From Lingula anatina (taxonomy: Eukaryota; Brachiopoda; Lingulata; Lingulida; Lingulidae): DNA of 29,903 nucleotides. The notes below the pieces were generated by a model, which saw only the letters and a program-made list of their open reading frames with translations, searched no databases and was not told the DNA's origin. Positions 1 to 11,326 of this stretch are shown in pieces. The stretch covers positions 83,578 to 113,480 of the forward strand of contig NW_019775917.1 in the NCBI RefSeq assembly GCF_001039355.2, read 5' to 3'. A program made the position numbers and the translations under genes. Numbering within the stretch: position 1 is the first letter of the stretch; every line of letters starts with the position of its first letter.

Positions 1-235
1 TTGGGACTCACCATTTCCATTGTATTGTCCTTTGGATTATTGCTTACACCTTATAATAATATATTTCTGATAGAAGATCAAAATTTTGGGACTCACCATT
101 TCCATTGTATTGTCCTTTGGATTATTGCTTACACCTTTAATAATCTATTTCTGATAGATGATCAAAATTCTGGGACTCACCATTTCAATTGTATTGTCCT
201 TTGGATAATACAGAAACTGGTACCTCCTGATAAGA
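1..235. repeat. ~85-bp tandem repeat, about 2.5 copies, cut by window start
   Basis: The segment beginning with GGGACTCACCATTTCCATTG recurs at about 3, 88 and 172, giving a period of 84-85 bp. Copies 1 and 2 are nearly identical over their whole length. The third copy breaks off after about 40-50 bases, near 210. The array probably continues to the left of the window. A 99-codon frame stays open through it because the unit is near a multiple of three in places. It has no recognisable protein similarity, and I treat it as non-coding satellite or minisatellite DNA. Confidence 0.85.
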
Positions 236-374
236 GCAGCATTGGGATCATACCACTCTGCGATAAATGCATACCTTTCATCTTGAGTAGACTGGAATAA
301 GAATTATTATAACTATATCAAACAATTTCACTGGGTGGCTGCAGGCAAACCAAACCTTACCCCTCCTCCTCCTC

Positions 375-414
<40 letters not shown>
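375..414. repeat. (AAT)n microsatellite
   Basis: About thirteen uninterrupted AAT/ATA units, preceded by a short (CCT)n tract. Confidence 0.95.
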
Positions 415-415
<1 letters not shown>

Positions 416-771
416 TACATCTCTGTCATCCAAAGACTCAATCAAACTCAGTAATGGTATGTGATGTTACCACCTGTCTGCAGCAATTAAATATTGAATT
501 TGACACCGTTTCTTACACAAATGGATTAAAAAAAAAAGGATAATTAATTACCATCACATAATTTAAAAATTTAAATGAAATATGTAATCATTTATTTGAT
601 ATCTTAATTTGTGTGTAAGTAAGGAATGTCCTCACGCAGGTTTTTGTTTCGGAGTCAAACTGTAGGTTTTTTGAGGCCCAGTGACTATTATCACGTTGAG
701 AGTATGCATTGCTGGTGTCTACTCCTAGCACTAACCACAGTAACAACATGTAGAGTAATAAGTGCAAGTAC

Positions 772-774
<3 letters not shown>

Positions 775-832
<58 letters not shown>
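775..832. repeat. (AG)29 microsatellite
   Basis: A perfect AG dinucleotide run of 58 bases. The Arg-Glu repeat ORF that covers it is an artefact of the dinucleotide. Confidence 0.97.
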
Positions 833-836
<4 letters not shown>

Positions 837-1250
837 TCATTAGGAAATTCCATTGAAAACGAGTAAATAAACTTCCCTAGAAGTGCTTAACTCACCATCG
901 TTTATGTAGTCTTTTGATCCCAATTCAAATGTCGATAATTAGTAGAGAACTTGGAATTGCTGTGAATTCAGAAACCGCTAAGACAGAGTTGTTGTTGGCA
1001 ACAAAAATGCCGAACGACTTTGTGTCCCCTTTTCTTATTGGCTAAATCTAGTCAGCTGACCCATAAAGCTCAACTTCCTTTAATTTGAAAAGGTGAAGGT
1101 CAAAATAAACCAAGAAAAACTTTTTGAGACATGTAGTGTAGGTTTGTGAATTTGAAGGATAATAATTTACACATTACCTGTTGAATTTTACAATATCTTC
1201 TTTGTTATATTGACACGGGAGAATTACGTTTCGAGAATAACCTATTGTTC

Positions 1251-1259
1251 CCGCCATCT
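1251..1259 (-). promoter_or_regulatory. YY1-like CCGCCATCT site at the golgin-45 gene promoter
   Basis: CCGCCATCT on the plus strand is AGATGGCGG on the minus strand, matching the YY1 core (AAnATGGCGGC) in reverse orientation. YY1 sites of this kind typically lie within tens of bases of TATA-less housekeeping transcription starts. It sits about 28 bp before an ATG and about 80 bp before a good splice donor, so I place the golgin-45 gene start near 1200-1280. No TATA box is evident. The functional assignment is inference. Confidence 0.45.
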
Positions 1260-1340
1260 GTCGGCAACATTGTTTACCATGGAGGAAGTAACGCCGAACC
1301 ATCGCATATTTTTCATTTAATTCTTGAAAATCATTGGTAG
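1260..1340 (+). other. Probable 5' non-coding exon of the golgin-45 gene, with a 13-codon upstream ORF
   Basis: The first coding exon of golgin-45 begins at an acceptor (CAG at 1873-1875) only 10 bases before its ATG, so an upstream exon must exist. The best candidate ends at a donor at 1336 (ATTG/GTAGGT) or 1340 (GTAG/GTATTT). Within it an ATG at 1279 in a strong context (ACCATGG) opens a 13-codon ORF that stops at 1318-1320, before either donor. If the transcript includes it, that uORF could dampen translation of the main ORF. The transcription start is not determined by sequence alone. Confidence 0.45.
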
Positions 1341-1885
1341 GTATTTTTTTAAATACGGATGGCTACTTATATCTTACGACACAGAAGTTTATACTGAGGG
1401 AATCAAAATAAGCTGGTTGATAAGACCTGTATTATTGGAATACGAAGTCTTCAAAAGTTTGCTTACTGTTTTCAGCAACTCGAGGATTGCGTGTCAGCTG
1501 TCATCAGTTGAAGTAAGATAAATGTTTCACTGAATCCTCTAAGTGTCGTGATTAGACGGAATATATAATTTACATATACAGTAGCTCTGTGATGACTTCT
1601 TTAACGTGTTATGAAAGCTTTAGTGAATGATGCATTGAAGCCTCCAGGTGAAATTTTATTATTGAATTTCTCAAATAGTCTTACAATATTACTGGTATGA
1701 AGAACGTGGTCCGAGGACAGAAAACCATGCCCTATTTGTATATGATGTGATTAGACGGTTTTAACCATTAATGTCAGAACAAAGAGCTACTTAATTATTA
1801 CAAGTTCTTATGTAGCATTAGTTAAACTGTATCAACAATTTAAACTCTAGTGTTAAATCTCTGCTTTTTTTTCAGTATTGCAATT

Positions 1886-4800
1886 ATGGCTACCAAGGGG
1901 ATGCAGATAATTAAGGCCAACACATCCATAGTCAGGGATCAGGTGGTCAAAGGGCTGCCGTCAGATACAGGTGTGTTTTTCCCATTTGAAAAAATTTGAA
2001 TTACTGGTATATAATTTAAAGTGTTCCATAAAGTCCAAGGCTAGATTGTAAGACCAGCTGATCTCTCAAGGATAGCAGGCTATCATCCCAACCTTTATCC
2101 TATTAACCGTTACTTCCTCCTCATACTTAGGTGCTGGGCCAAAACGTGTCACATTTGATGAGAGTCAGGTGCCCCGTATTCCACACGAACCCACCAAGGC
2201 AGCAGTGGGGCATATCCAGAGAGGGACGTCTGGACAGTTAATGACCAAAGGGACAGTGTCCAGTTCAGGGGGTACTGAGATGAAACAGGGTAAAAAGGGG
2301 GACCACAGTAATACTAAGAGGCCACATCAGTATAATTTGGCACAGACTCCTACATCTTTGGGTAGATTTCAGAGAGAAAGTCATGGAGGGGCCAGACAGA
2401 AGACTGACTTGTCAAAGCCATCACCATTGTTCTATATAGCCGACAATGGCGATGCCTCAGACTGCAGTAGTGTTTCCGACTCCCCTGATCACATTGGTGC
2501 TAAGCAACAAAAGACAAAGGTCAAATATCAGACATCACTCACCGGAGGAGCTTCTGCACAAATGAAATCAGACTCCACCTCGTCCATCACTGGTTTAAAA
2601 CTTCGTCCTATTAATATTGTGGATCCTATGCATTCTAAACCCACTGAAGACACACATGGGAAGACAGGTGCCAGTCAGTCTCTCCCAGATATGTCTCCAG
2701 AACACATACAGCTGGGCATTCCTATGGGCTTCAAGCTTGGAGGTGCTCTGGACATGTCAGATCCTGGAGGAGATTGCGTTGGACCTTTCTCCCCTAACAC
2801 AATCAAAACACAGCTGAGGTCACTGCTGGAGGAGAAAACTGTGCTCAGATCTGAGCTGGACAAACAAGTGGAGGTATAATGTGTTGATGTAGTGAGGAAG
2901 TTGATTGTAATATTCATCTTGTTAACTTTGTGAGCAGTGTCAACGTGGGTTGATTATTTTTTAACTTAAAGTTATTTTTTAAACTTTTCAATTTCTACAC
3001 TTACAGTGTTTGAGCTGTAAGCATTTCGGAAGCTTCCAATCTCGAATTTGGTTGACCGTTTAATAATTTATACTTTTCGGGTCAATCTGCCATCAGACTG
3101 ATGAAAAATAATGTAATTTGTTAAAAGGGAAATAATTTATAAGAAAAGCCTGTATCCAACCCACATCACTTAAGCATATCTGTTTAGCGTAATAGTGTCA
3201 TAAGTTCTTTTACTGAATCGTTATATACTTATTACTATAACTTTATATTTGTTTGACCCAGGTGAATTTGGAGTTGAAAAAATTGTTGGTGGCTTCTCTT
3301 GGTGATGACTTGCAATACAGGATGGAGAGGATGGCCAGGTATGTATGGGGTCCACATATGCTAGAGCATGGGGTCTCTGTGGATAAGTTTATAGTAATAA
3401 TTTCAAATCTTAATTTCATGAGGTTTGGATGATTTTGAAAATTGCAGAAATGGAGGACTGATCATGTTATGAACAAAAGGAAAAAAGCAAAAAAAATTCA
3501 GATTTATTCAACTGACATCAGAAAAGCTTTTTCTTCTTCATATTTTATTTTAATAAAACAGCTCTATTTTTTTTTTTTTTTTTGTAAATTTATCGATTGT
3601 TAACCAACCAATTAATGAATTATACAATAACATATTAATTTGGTATTCAGTGGTGTTGATTCAGATAAAGTGCTTGTCTGTTTTCAGGGACAAGGCGTCC
3701 CTGGCACTGCAGGTGGGGGACTACTCTAAGAAGGTGACACAGGACACAGAGACACTGGAGAGTTTGTCCATACAGGCAGACATGTGGAGGAGCAAGTACA
3801 TGGCAAGCAGGTTAGTACTTTTTACTCAGGGTCATATAATATATACAGATAATAGTGCCTATGGCAACCCCTGTAATTTCACTTTTGTCTAGTAGCAAAT
3901 ATTCTACGTTTCATTTTTTCCCCTTTTTTATTATTATTATTTATTATTTATTTATTTATTTATTTTTTTTTTGGGAGGGGGGTGGGGGTTAATTAATGTA
4001 AGTCAGTTTTTATTTAATTCTGTAGATTTACAAAGCATGGCACCACATGAAAATATACAATCATGGCTGAAAGGATAGTGCTACCATAAAATTTGCCAGG
4101 GGCACAATGCCCTACATATTGTACTTTGTATACACCATTTACTATAATTATTACATCTTAAATAACCTTGTAGCAATAATACCTTTAGATGGTAAAGCAA
4201 TAAAGAAACTTTGGTTTAAAATATCCACTCCTACTATCTTCCACCCCAGGGTAATGGTGGAGGAGCTGGCAGAATGGAAGGCCCACCTGTTCCTGCAGTA
4301 CCGAGAGTCCCAGGCTGCTGTGCTCAAGTTGCTGGAGGAGAGGCAGGTGTTGAAGATAAAGCTGATGGACACATACAAGTGAGTGCACTGATCGGGGATC
4401 AAATATGGCGACCCACTAAAAAGCTTGCTGCTTATTTCCCAATATAATATAGTACCTTACAAGAAATTGAATAATGCTGATGCTGCATTTTATTTCAGAA
4501 AAATTAAAAGTTTCTCATTGCTCTTCAGATACTTTTGTTTCAATTCCAAAAGAAGTATTTTATTTCAGGAATCTCTAGATTAAAGGATGGATTTGTCCCC
4601 AAGTCTGGTTAATTCCAGGAGTTAAAATTAAAGGGTGAATTTGATCCTGAGATTATTTTTCTGTTTGAGGAATTAAAAGATCCAAGGTTAGATTGTCCTT
4701 AAAATTGCTTTATTCAGTTATTCCAAAAAAAAAAAAAAAAGAAAAAAAAAAGAAAAAAAGAAAAATTAAAGTTGAATTTGAGGGGAGATTGTCTTATTTC

Positions 4801-5541
4801 AGGAATCTCAAGACATTACAGGATGGATTTGACCCCAAGAATGCCCACCAGACCCCCACACACCACGCCTTCAGCCTGATGACCGTGGTCAAGACCATTC
4901 AGCAGCTGGCCTACAATGTCAAGTACAGACTGCTGGGGCCGCTGCCTGATGACACCTCTGCTGAAACTGCCAGTATCCAGGATTTGACGGAGGCAGAGGA
5001 GTTTGCAAATAAGGTGAGTGCTGTGATTTCAGCTAATATCTGTGGAGCTGTTTTTTTTTTTTTTTTTTAATTATTTGTTTAAAAGTAAAGTGTTATCTAT
5101 CGCTGTTGCGTAATACTTATGTGTACGAGAGTGGCCAAATCAGACCAGACGTCCTTTGAGCTCTCAGTCCACCTTAGGGACCATTTCCACAGATATTTGA
5201 ATCTAGGCACGGGAACCCAGTCTTAGATTCTTGTAGAAGTTTCTTTTTATTTTTTATCTGAATTAAATGTTACAAAATTAAAGGCAATTTTTCCTTATAG
5301 TTTTATTCCAATTATTGAATATCAAAATTTAAGATTACAATTAATTTAATTTTTTTTTTTTTAGGTGCTGTCTAATACTACAATTCCACAAGACGAGGAA
5401 GGCCTTCAGAATCTCTGTGCGCCACCTGTGTACAGTGCTCCCAGGTCTCAGGTGATTGGACGATTTCATCCCAGCACCAGATTCGAGCAGTTGACCTTCT
5501 GTAGCTGCAAGCACTGTTCTGGGGAGATACAAGTGGTGTAG
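1886..5541 (+). CDS. BLZF1: Golgin-45 (basic leucine zipper nuclear factor 1) orthologue, 7 coding exons, 514 aa
   Basis: Coding exons, joined by GT-AG splicing with matching phases: 1886-1970, 2131-2873, 3262-3338, 3688-3810, 4250-4378, 4803-5013, 5365-5541. These give 1545 nt, or 514 aa plus TAG. The start ATG has A at -3 and G at +4. Residues 1-250 are Ser/Thr/Gly-rich and poorly conserved. About 255-385 is coiled coil. It contains the family signature ELKKLLVASLGDDLQY (280-295) and SIQADMWRSKYMASR (329-343), both very close to vertebrate golgin-45. The C-terminus (487-514) keeps IGRFHP and a Cys-rich tail (C502, C504, C507) ending in hydrophobic residues. In vertebrates golgin-45 is a Rab2-binding Golgi matrix protein. 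Its C-terminal tail binds the GRASP55 PDZ region, with tail cysteines contributing to a shared zinc site. The conserved CKHC and hydrophobic end suggest that this holds here. The protein is about 110 residues longer than the ~400-aa human protein, through the N-terminal region. Introns contain poly-A, poly-T and A/G-rich tracts. Confidence 0.93.
3935..3990. repeat. TTA/TTTA-rich simple repeat followed by a G-rich tract, in a golgin-45 intron
   Basis: A run of TTATTATTATT and TTTA units from about 3928 passes into poly-T and then GGGAGGGGGG and TGGGGG (3973-3988). This is low-complexity intronic sequence with only three G runs, so it is short of a canonical G-quadruplex. Confidence 0.8.
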
Positions 5542-7340
5542 GGATACCACAGGACTTAAAACATTATATAAATGAATTGGATAAATAGATAAACTTGTTA
5601 AATACCAACTAGTTAAGATGCAATACAAGGTGCTCTGCATGGATAATGAAATGTTTAGTGCATAAATTATATTCAGTGATGCAACATGTTCAGTATTACA
5701 TATATATCTCTTACATTGAAGTGGTTGACAAAGTGCAGGAAAGGGCGACCATAAAATACACATTAAGTTCTGAATTTTATACTTTTGGGAGGGGTGGGGT
5801 ATGAGTAGCAATATCGTTTAGGATTCCAGAAAATGTAATACCGACATCAAAATGTTGAGTGTAAAAAAAAAAAAAATTATTTATCTATATGTATATATAT
5901 AATTATGTCAAAGCAAGAACCAGGCATAAGCATTTTCTGTGAATTCCTGTAATTTAAAAATCCACACTCATTCTGAAGTCAGAAAAAATTGGCTAGACAA
6001 CAGGAAAGTTTCTTTTTAACCAAAAAAGTCCTCATCTTACATAAACCCCTGTTAAACAGAGAAAACAATACACTTCACTGCAAAATGCTTTGATATTGAA
6101 ATAGAGTGCGGCATGGCCTGTTGTTTTCTTCTCTAATCATGGTTTCAAATATAATAATAAACAATTTGTGCCCATAACTAGTTCAGGAAAGGGTCTGTCG
6201 AGTGTCTTGCCTCTCATTATTGCCCCTTTTCATCAACATTTAATTTACAGTTGCACAAGTTAATTTTTTTGGTAAAATTTTAACTAAAAAATCCTTTTCT
6301 TATCTCTAGCCAATTAATTCTTGCTTCGACAAATTTTGATTATATCGATTTTTTCCAAATTATGTATGACTGGGCCCCAAGGCATTATTATTGTGATCAT
6401 GCTAATCTCTACAGTACCAAGGGCATAGTCACTTATACAGGACCCGTTTAAAAATGAAGCAAACTGTGATTAAAGGTTAATAAAAATGGAAATTTTTTCA
6501 CGAAGTGATGCTAAATGTGTACTTCTTCATAACCTCATACTGATTTGTGCAATGCTTCTTCATTTTAAGTAGGTTACATAAAAGAAGAAAAGACACTTTA
6601 ACCATCAAGTAAGCCACAAGAATACTATAATTGTATTTGAATTGATGAGTAGGATTTTCACTTTATCATTGAATTAGCACATTTTCTCTGGATAAGAATG
6701 ACAAATAGAAAGTGACAATTGCTCTAATAGAGTGCCAGAAGTGCGGCAGAAGAGTGAAGGCATTATGCAATATTAACATAGAAAAAAATATGTATACTTA
6801 ACAAAAACTTAATAAAAACATTGATTTAATTATCAAATTTTTTATTGTTTTATTTCCTTTCTCTAATTACAATTACTTACATTAAACTTGTTTGGCAACT
6901 ATATGACGTTACAGTATGGATGAAACGGGCAAGATTGAAATACAGGTCACAGTTAAGTTTTAAAGATAAATCACACCCCTAAGAAAGTTGTAAAGTTACC
7001 ATTCATGACTACTTTAAGATTCAGATTTTTCTCACCGTGGTGATTACAATTAAAATCTCGCCAAGGGAATTTTAAAATGTGTCTGGGTGAGACTGCAATT
7101 TCAAACTTGTCTATTAGTAGGCAGAATTAATAAATGTCCAAAATTTAAATGTCTGCAAGGTATTTCAAGACTAAATATACTTCAATAACAGCTGTCCACT
7201 GAACCACTGATTATTTTAAAAAGGATGGTTACTAGTAAATTAAACATGTAACATACAGGAACTCCAAAATGTTGACCAGTAATTTGGTTAAATATTTACA
7301 GGGAGTCTAAATACAAAAAAAAAAAAAAAAAAAAAAAATC
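5542..7340. other. Convergent 3' region between the golgin-45 and FASTK-family genes
   Basis: This AT-rich stretch holds the plus-strand 3'UTR of golgin-45 and then the region beyond the poly(A) signal of the minus-strand gene. Homopolymer A tracts lie at 5863-5875 and 7315-7338. I see no further coding potential, RNA gene or recognisable mobile element. The two genes converge tail to tail with about 1.9 kb between their stop codons. Confidence 0.7.
6156..6161 (+). terminator. Candidate poly(A) signal AATAAA for the golgin-45 gene
   Basis: This is the first canonical AATAAA after the golgin-45 stop at 5541, giving a 3'UTR of about 0.65 kb. A second AATAAA at 6479-6484 is equally possible. 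Confidence 0.4.
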
Positions 7341-7355
7341 TTCTTCAAGGTATTC

Positions 7356-7361
7356 TTTATT
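7356..7361 (-). terminator. Poly(A) signal of the FASTK-family gene
   Basis: AATAAA on the minus strand (TTTATT on plus), about 50 bases after the TAG stop at 7412-7414. This gives a very short 3'UTR. The A/T homopolymer just downstream is at 7315-7338. Confidence 0.6.
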
Positions 7362-7411
7362 CAGCATGAAAAGAAGTCTGAACCATCAAGTCATCTCTGG
7401 CTTTCTACCTA

Positions 7412-8203
7412 CTAAAGGGCTTCATCACTCTGAAAGGAAAAAAAAAAAAAAACAGAGAGGAGTCAAAATTCTGATGCAGACTCAAATTTGTAAACTGTGT
7501 TATTTCTAAAAATGCCAACCTGCTCAATGCTATTACTGAAAATATTTCACTTCTTTTACGGTCATGACTAAAAGTTCAACGGGTGAAAATTGTGAATTTT
7601 ACAGATACTGTATTTTTGAAGTCCACTTCTTTAAATAAAAACATTCTTATTGAGTGGTAGCAACAAAATTAAAAGCACCCTACTCTACAGTTCTACTCTA
7701 TGCAGCAAAAGCACCACAAATGTTATTCGAAATTTTTAAAAATAATTTTGTGACTATAAAATTACAAGTCTGAAATTTGATAATTTTTGCCCATAGAAAA
7801 GGTCGAGTCTTTACTTAACTTCAAGTATTTTGAGGGGGTTTATCACTTTTTATAAAACTGACAAAGGAACAATATATAGCCTAGCAAGCAGGATGTTTAC
7901 ACACATAAATACAACTGTGGCACATTTTCAGTTGAATAATATTGTATACCTTTATGCTAATAATAATCTCAACTGGATATCTTTAAATAGAAACCCATGT
8001 ATTGATTGAACACATGTCTTAAAAAAAGAAAAAAGAAAGAAGAAGAAAAAAACATACTGGTTTCCATCCGTAAACTCCAAGCTGCTCCTCCAGAAACTCT
8101 CTCAGGTCCCATTTCTCCGTCAGTTCAGGGGGTACATGCAAGACCGTGAAACCAAGCTTCTCTAGAACCTTTGTCCTACACGCCTCGGGCACTGGATAAG
8201 TAC

Positions 8204-8236
<33 letters not shown>

Positions 8237-11200
8237 TTGCTGACATAAAAATAACAGTGGTAAAATATTACAGGAAACATGTTACTTTGTAAAAGAAAAA
8301 AAATGAACCTAAAATAATGAAATAATAATAAAATTAAATCATAAATCGAGGGAATTCAAATAGTTCTTGAAATGTTTGTAAACAATATTTTAATCAATTA
8401 ACTGTTAGCAAATATTCAATATGTAGTGAGTTAGGTAAACCATAGGGTGCAAGTAAACTGTGAACTAAACATTCCTAATGTATGAAAGAGGATCAACTGC
8501 AAATTTGTGACAGTCACATCACATTAGAATTTCTTATACCCAGACTTTGGTGTGTACAATATGTTGCATTCAATTTTGAAAATATCTTAATACAGGGGCG
8601 GATCCAGAGCTATTTTCTGACAGTCTTCTAAATTATCGTTGTTGATCCATCCTGTATTTTTGACTGTCTTCCGAGAGAAAAAATTAGATATCTGTCAATG
8701 TAAACTTGGAAATCTGACCGTCTTCCGGAAGACCCAGAAGACAGCCTCAATCTGCCCCTGGAATACCTGGGCAATGGCATGCCGATGCTGACCGAGCCCA
8801 AAATCAAAGGGTTCAAACTTGACATTACATGTGATCTAATAACATAAGATGAGGACAAATATCTCAGTAGCCCATTTGGAGATCTATATAAACTGATATG
8901 CAGTCTTTTTTGCACATCCTTCATTTTACGTAAATATTTTAATCTGTAAACTCACAAATTTTATCCTAATCCAGTTTATGGACAACTCCTTCCTTTTGGT
9001 TGCAATGTTTAAATAATTTACAACTTATTACCTCCACCAAGGAGGTTATGTTTTTGGTTCCGTTAGTTTGTCTGTCTGTCTGTCTGTAAGCAACATTACA
9101 GAAAAATTTATGGTCTGATTTTGATGAAATTTTCAGTATCTGTCAGAAGTGGGCCAAGGAACAGATGATTAGATTTGGTTATGATCCGGATCATTAATAA
9201 ATCAATAATCAATAATCAAAAATAAAAAAACTAAATCATCATAGAATGAAATTTTAGGGGTGAAACGGCATTGGGTGGAGACTTTGCTGCCTTGGCAGAG
9301 ATCTGCGCTCTCGGAGTGGTTTTCTAGTTATTACCATATTTCAGTAAGCCCTACCTATGAGCTCCTTTTTATCCCATGTGTAATCTTCATGCCTCATAAC
9401 TCGCACTGCAATTCTTCGCCAACCTTCCGGTAGCCTCGTCTGCTGGCAACCCAACATAACAGGCTTTATTTTGTCTGGGGGTACCAGCACAGGAGTCCCA
9501 ACTGTATCCAAAATAAACTCAATGTACACCAGCCCAAAGTGAGGCAGTGTACCTAGTCGCACCTCTCTGTCAATTGCCCGAGCTACAGCAAAAGGCATTT
9601 CACTCATCAAATCCAGTTTTAACCATTGTGTTTTCAAAATGGCATCCCTAATGACTGGGATCTCAAACTGATGACGAGGAATTTGGTTGGTGTACTGGGT
9701 ATTTTTCTGAAGTTCCAAATAGCCGTAAATTTTGAGTAGGGGCTCCACATAGCTGTCATGTGTAGGGATGCCATCTTCAAGTTTCCGTTGGAAGGCCTCA
9801 CTGAAAAAATTCCTCAAAAGAGGATCCCACTCACTCACCTCCATGTCACACTGTCCAGATACACAGGCAACAAACCAATGCTCCAGCAAAGAAATAAGAA
9901 ATCCTATGCTTTCCTCCCAATTTTCACTAAGCCGCAATCTCTCCAAATAGTCCTGCTGAAGCAGAGTAAAAATACGCCTTAAACTGGTGTCATCTCCACA
10001 GTTCATTTTCACTAGACATTTCATCCAATGTAAACAGTCGCTTGCTTCCAAAGTGCTGTCTTTCAAAGCCCCCAAGTTGTCTGGGAAAGAGAGCCTAATA
10101 GCAGAGTAAATTAATTCACATCTATAGTTCTGTTGGGACAGCTTATAGGCATACCAAATCTTTGCTCTGATATCTAAAAGGTGCATAGAATTCAAAATCA
10201 CATTTTCAATTTCACTCAGCAGATGGTCTGAGACTTTTGATCTACTATCACACTGTTTGTTAAAGTAAGTGGAAAGCAACTGATCGACCAGTGGAAGAGA
10301 TTGCTCGTTTTGCAGAACAGAAACACTGTATTTCAAGGCTGGCAGTGCCACAGGCAGTTGGAGGAGATGCATCAATTCTAGATAAACAATAAGAAACTTG
10401 CTCTCTAATATATGCAACTTTGCCAAACTCTGTTCCAGAAGTTTCAAACTCAACAAAATGTTCTTCTCACCATGTTTCAACCTGAGCTCGGCCTGATTTA
10501 CGATAGCCATGAAGATCCTAAAATGAAATTCTTTAGGGATGTTGTGCATACCCTCGATATCAGAAATGAGCTTTTCGGTGGCCTCTTTCAGGTAATATCG
10601 ATTGTCAAGCTTAGATAATTCATACATGGCCCGTGTTGATTGAAGCTGTTCAGGTAGACTTAAGGTTGGCCAAGCTTGAATGACAGCTTTTTCCAAGACC
10701 ACCCCCAACTTTCTGTCAGGGTCTTCAACGAATTGTGGGTATAAAGAAATATGGCTTATGTGTTCTCTCATTTCTAAATCTTTCAATATTTCAAGCTTTA
10801 AAAGCATGTGTTCATACAATGCCAGTAATTTCAGATCTTCTATGACAACTCTGTTTAAAAAACCACTGCCAGTCTCTGGTTGTCTGAGACACAGATCAGC
10901 ATATAAGTATTGAAGGACTTGATACGCATTGTCTGCATAATCTGGGTTGCTTTCAAACTCACTGACAATATCCTGTGGATCTCTGTTTTTGAACAGGTCA
11001 CTGGTTGCAGCAGTTGGTACAGGGGATAGGGTAATATGCTGCTGTATTAGTGAAAAGAATCTGGAGCATGCCTCTGCTTGTGCTGGCCCACTCTTACTAC
11101 TGGTGGAATGGTTATGGCAATTGTCACCAAAGTTTAGCCCATCAGCTGTGTTTTGGCTGTACCCCTCACTAATGGACTGATAAACTGCTTCGCGCACGTT

Positions 11201-11326
11201 CTCTCCTGACCCATTAGTATGGCAGAATTTTCTGGCACTATACAATAATGGCTGCTTTGGAGGCAGACAAGACCGACCCTGAAAGAGGATACGGCTAACT
11301 GCTCGTCTAAAAGCTGCCAAGGACAT
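7412..11326 (-). CDS. FASTK-family mitochondrial RNA-binding protein with C-terminal RAP domain, 3 coding exons, 707 aa
   Basis: Minus-strand coding exons are 11326-9355 (1972 nt), 8191-8058 (134 nt) and 7429-7412 (18 nt). Phases match at both junctions: donor CATAG/GTAGGG to acceptor ATCCAG/TG, then CCA/GTATGT to TTTCAG/AG. The product is 707 aa ending KPSDEAL. Residues 1-35 are rich in Arg and Ser, lack acidic residues and look like a mitochondrial targeting sequence. The middle is helical, repeat-like sequence typical of FAST proteins. Residues about 638-697 form a RAP domain, from RRIAVRV through VLEKLGFTVLHVPPEL, and the exon junction falls inside it. FASTK-family proteins bind and process or stabilise mitochondrial transcripts in the matrix; RAP is nuclease-fold-like. 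The length fits FASTKD proteins (about 630-850 aa). I cannot assign the subfamily, since the middle region is too diverged to match by eye. The start context ACAATGT is acceptable, and a 5'UTR acceptor lies 9 bases upstream. Intron 1 contains a MITE and a dispersed repeat. Confidence 0.88.
8206..8234. repeat. Poly-A/T homopolymer next to the FASTK-family exon 2 acceptor
   Basis: A run of about 29 A on the plus strand. On the minus strand it is the polypyrimidine tract directly preceding the exon 2 acceptor (GGTACTTATCCAG), so it is probably functional for splicing. Confidence 0.85.
8593..8760. mobile_element. Short hAT-like MITE in FASTK-family intron 1
   Basis: A 168-bp unit starting CAGGGGCGGATCCAG and ending CTCAATCTGCCCCTG. 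The ends form an imperfect terminal inverted repeat of about 15 bp (roughly 11 matches), of the CAGGGGC type seen in hAT elements. Inside are GACTGTCTTCC and GACCGTCTTCCGGAAGAC sub-repeats. It has no coding capacity. I could not find a clean 8-bp target-site duplication. The hAT assignment is by terminal motif only. Confidence 0.6.
9033..9327. mobile_element. Dispersed repeat (CTCCACCAAGGAGG... CTTTTCTAGTT type) in FASTK-family intron 1
   Basis: The unit opens with a small palindrome (CCTCCACCAAGGAGG), then GGTTATGTTTTTGG, a (TCTG)5 run, GATGAAATTTTCAG, GGCCAAGGAACAGATGATTA and GATCCGGATC. It closes with TTGGCAGAGATCTGCGCTCT and TTTTCTAG. This order of blocks is familiar from repeats in several marine invertebrate genomes. 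The 8-mer TTATTACC lies immediately on both sides (9025-9032 and 9328-9335), a plausible target-site duplication. It has no coding capacity. Its class (SINE or MITE) is uncertain. It ends about 20 bp from the exon 1 donor at 9354. Confidence 0.7.

Noticed and set aside
626-856. 76-codon frame with an Arg-Glu repeat
   Set aside because: Produced by the (AG)29 microsatellite.
4693-5070. Lys-rich 125-codon plus-strand frame
   Set aside because: The poly-Lys and poly-Phe ends come from intron homopolymers. Only 4803-5013 is real, as golgin-45 exon 6.
5341-5811. 156-codon minus-strand open frame
   Set aside because: It lies antisense to the last golgin-45 coding exon and its 3'UTR, starts in a poly-Lys artefact of the poly-T tract and shows no family features.
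8628-8924. 98-codon minus-strand frame
   Set aside because: Overlaps the MITE at 8593-8760 and continues into intron; no similarity recognised.
9758-11180. Several 60-77-codon plus-strand frames
   Set aside because: Antisense shadows of the large FASTK-family exon; no start, splice or domain evidence.
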